Positions 38,202 to 38,268 of a stretch of 38,268 bases of DNA are shown here, piece by piece. Position numbers and translations under genes: made by a program. Source of the DNA: Candidatus Bathyarchaeota archaeon (lineage in GTDB: Archaea > Thermoproteota > Bathyarchaeia > Bathyarchaeales > Bathyarchaeaceae); the NCBI GenBank assembly GCA_020346825.1, contig CP070791.1:1128887-1167154 (forward strand), read 5' to 3'. The notes below the pieces were generated by a model. It did no database searches, was not told the origin of the DNA, and saw nothing but the letters and a program-made list of their open reading frames with translations. Positions within the stretch are counted from its first letter, which is position 1. The number at the start of each line of letters is the position of its first letter.

Positions 38202-38268
38202 AGACCCTCACCTCTGGAGAAGAGAAGTCTACCTTTAAGGCGATTGTAAAAATTGTTCCCAAAGCGAA
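38198..38268 (-). CDS. Possible 3' end of an upstream gene (partial)
   Basis: On the minus strand a frame open from the window edge (RFGNNFYNRLKGRLLFSRGEG...) ends with TGA at 38200-38198, overlapping the CTG of nob1 as CTGA. Too short to identify; two other frames are also open for part of this stretch, so it may not be coding. Confidence 0.25.
   Translation of the reverse strand, partial: RFGNNFYNRLKGRLLFSRGEGL

Overview
This window is archaeal chromosome. It carries the two subunits of family-D DNA polymerase (DP1, DP2), Orc1/Cdc6, TFE, aMBF1, Elf1, NAC, GGGP synthase, Trm56 and Nob1. TATA boxes lie about 25-30 bases before many starts, and two tRNA genes contain introns, one at a non-canonical position. 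PolD together with introns outside position 37/38 suggests a PolD-bearing TACK-type lineage such as Bathyarchaeota; the lineage is an inference, since no rRNA is present. Genes are dense, both strands are used, and I see no CRISPR array, insertion sequence or prophage.

Layout. 1-2.95 kb: a partial 2-hydroxyacid dehydrogenase, divergent from an operon of a small Cys protein, an LsrF-like class I aldolase and a zinc dehydrogenase. 3-8.1 kb: a small membrane protein, CTP synthase, a putative HExxH metallopeptidase, a PurM/HypE-like protein and a ComB-like phosphatase. 8.1-12.5 kb: two family-2 glycosyltransferases, an adenosine-specific kinase family protein and a B12-type radical SAM enzyme. 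12.6-13.5 kb: tRNA-Arg(TCG) with a 25-nt intron and an orphan pyrI. 13.6-19.7 kb: an information-processing block of NAC, PUA protein, aMBF1, HflX, Trm56, TFE, HD protein, DUF2110 and DUF116. 19.8-21.6 kb: tRNA-Val, a membrane protein, a decayed radical SAM tail and a small HTH protein. 21.7-26.2 kb: an Elf1-GGGPS-DP2 operon. 26.4-28.1 kb: NadE and a nitrilase-family partner. 28.1-31.7 kb: a regulatory region with TGTGAT palindromes, two winged-helix proteins (one membrane-tethered) and a replication origin. 31.7-38.3 kb: Orc1, DP1, an AbrB-PhoU regulator, an isochorismatase-fold hydrolase, tRNA-Ser(CGA) with an intron, a stand-alone pyruvate-kinase C-domain and Nob1.

The most striking part is the origin neighbourhood. 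Three ORB-like elements (one inverted, two direct) lie around a very AT-rich tract immediately upstream of orc1. The orc1 leader contains a strong nested hairpin and possibly a 44-aa membrane micro-ORF. Upstream are two families of short repeats beside unrecognised DNA-binding genes. This could be an origin-linked control system, but that is inference.

Other notable signals are two well-conserved genes that lack any usual start codon (hflX apparently ACG, nob1 apparently CTG with a strong Shine-Dalgarno site), a tRNA-Arg intron with an excellent bulge-helix-bulge, and a NadE/nitrilase pair that may be a split glutamine-dependent NAD synthetase.
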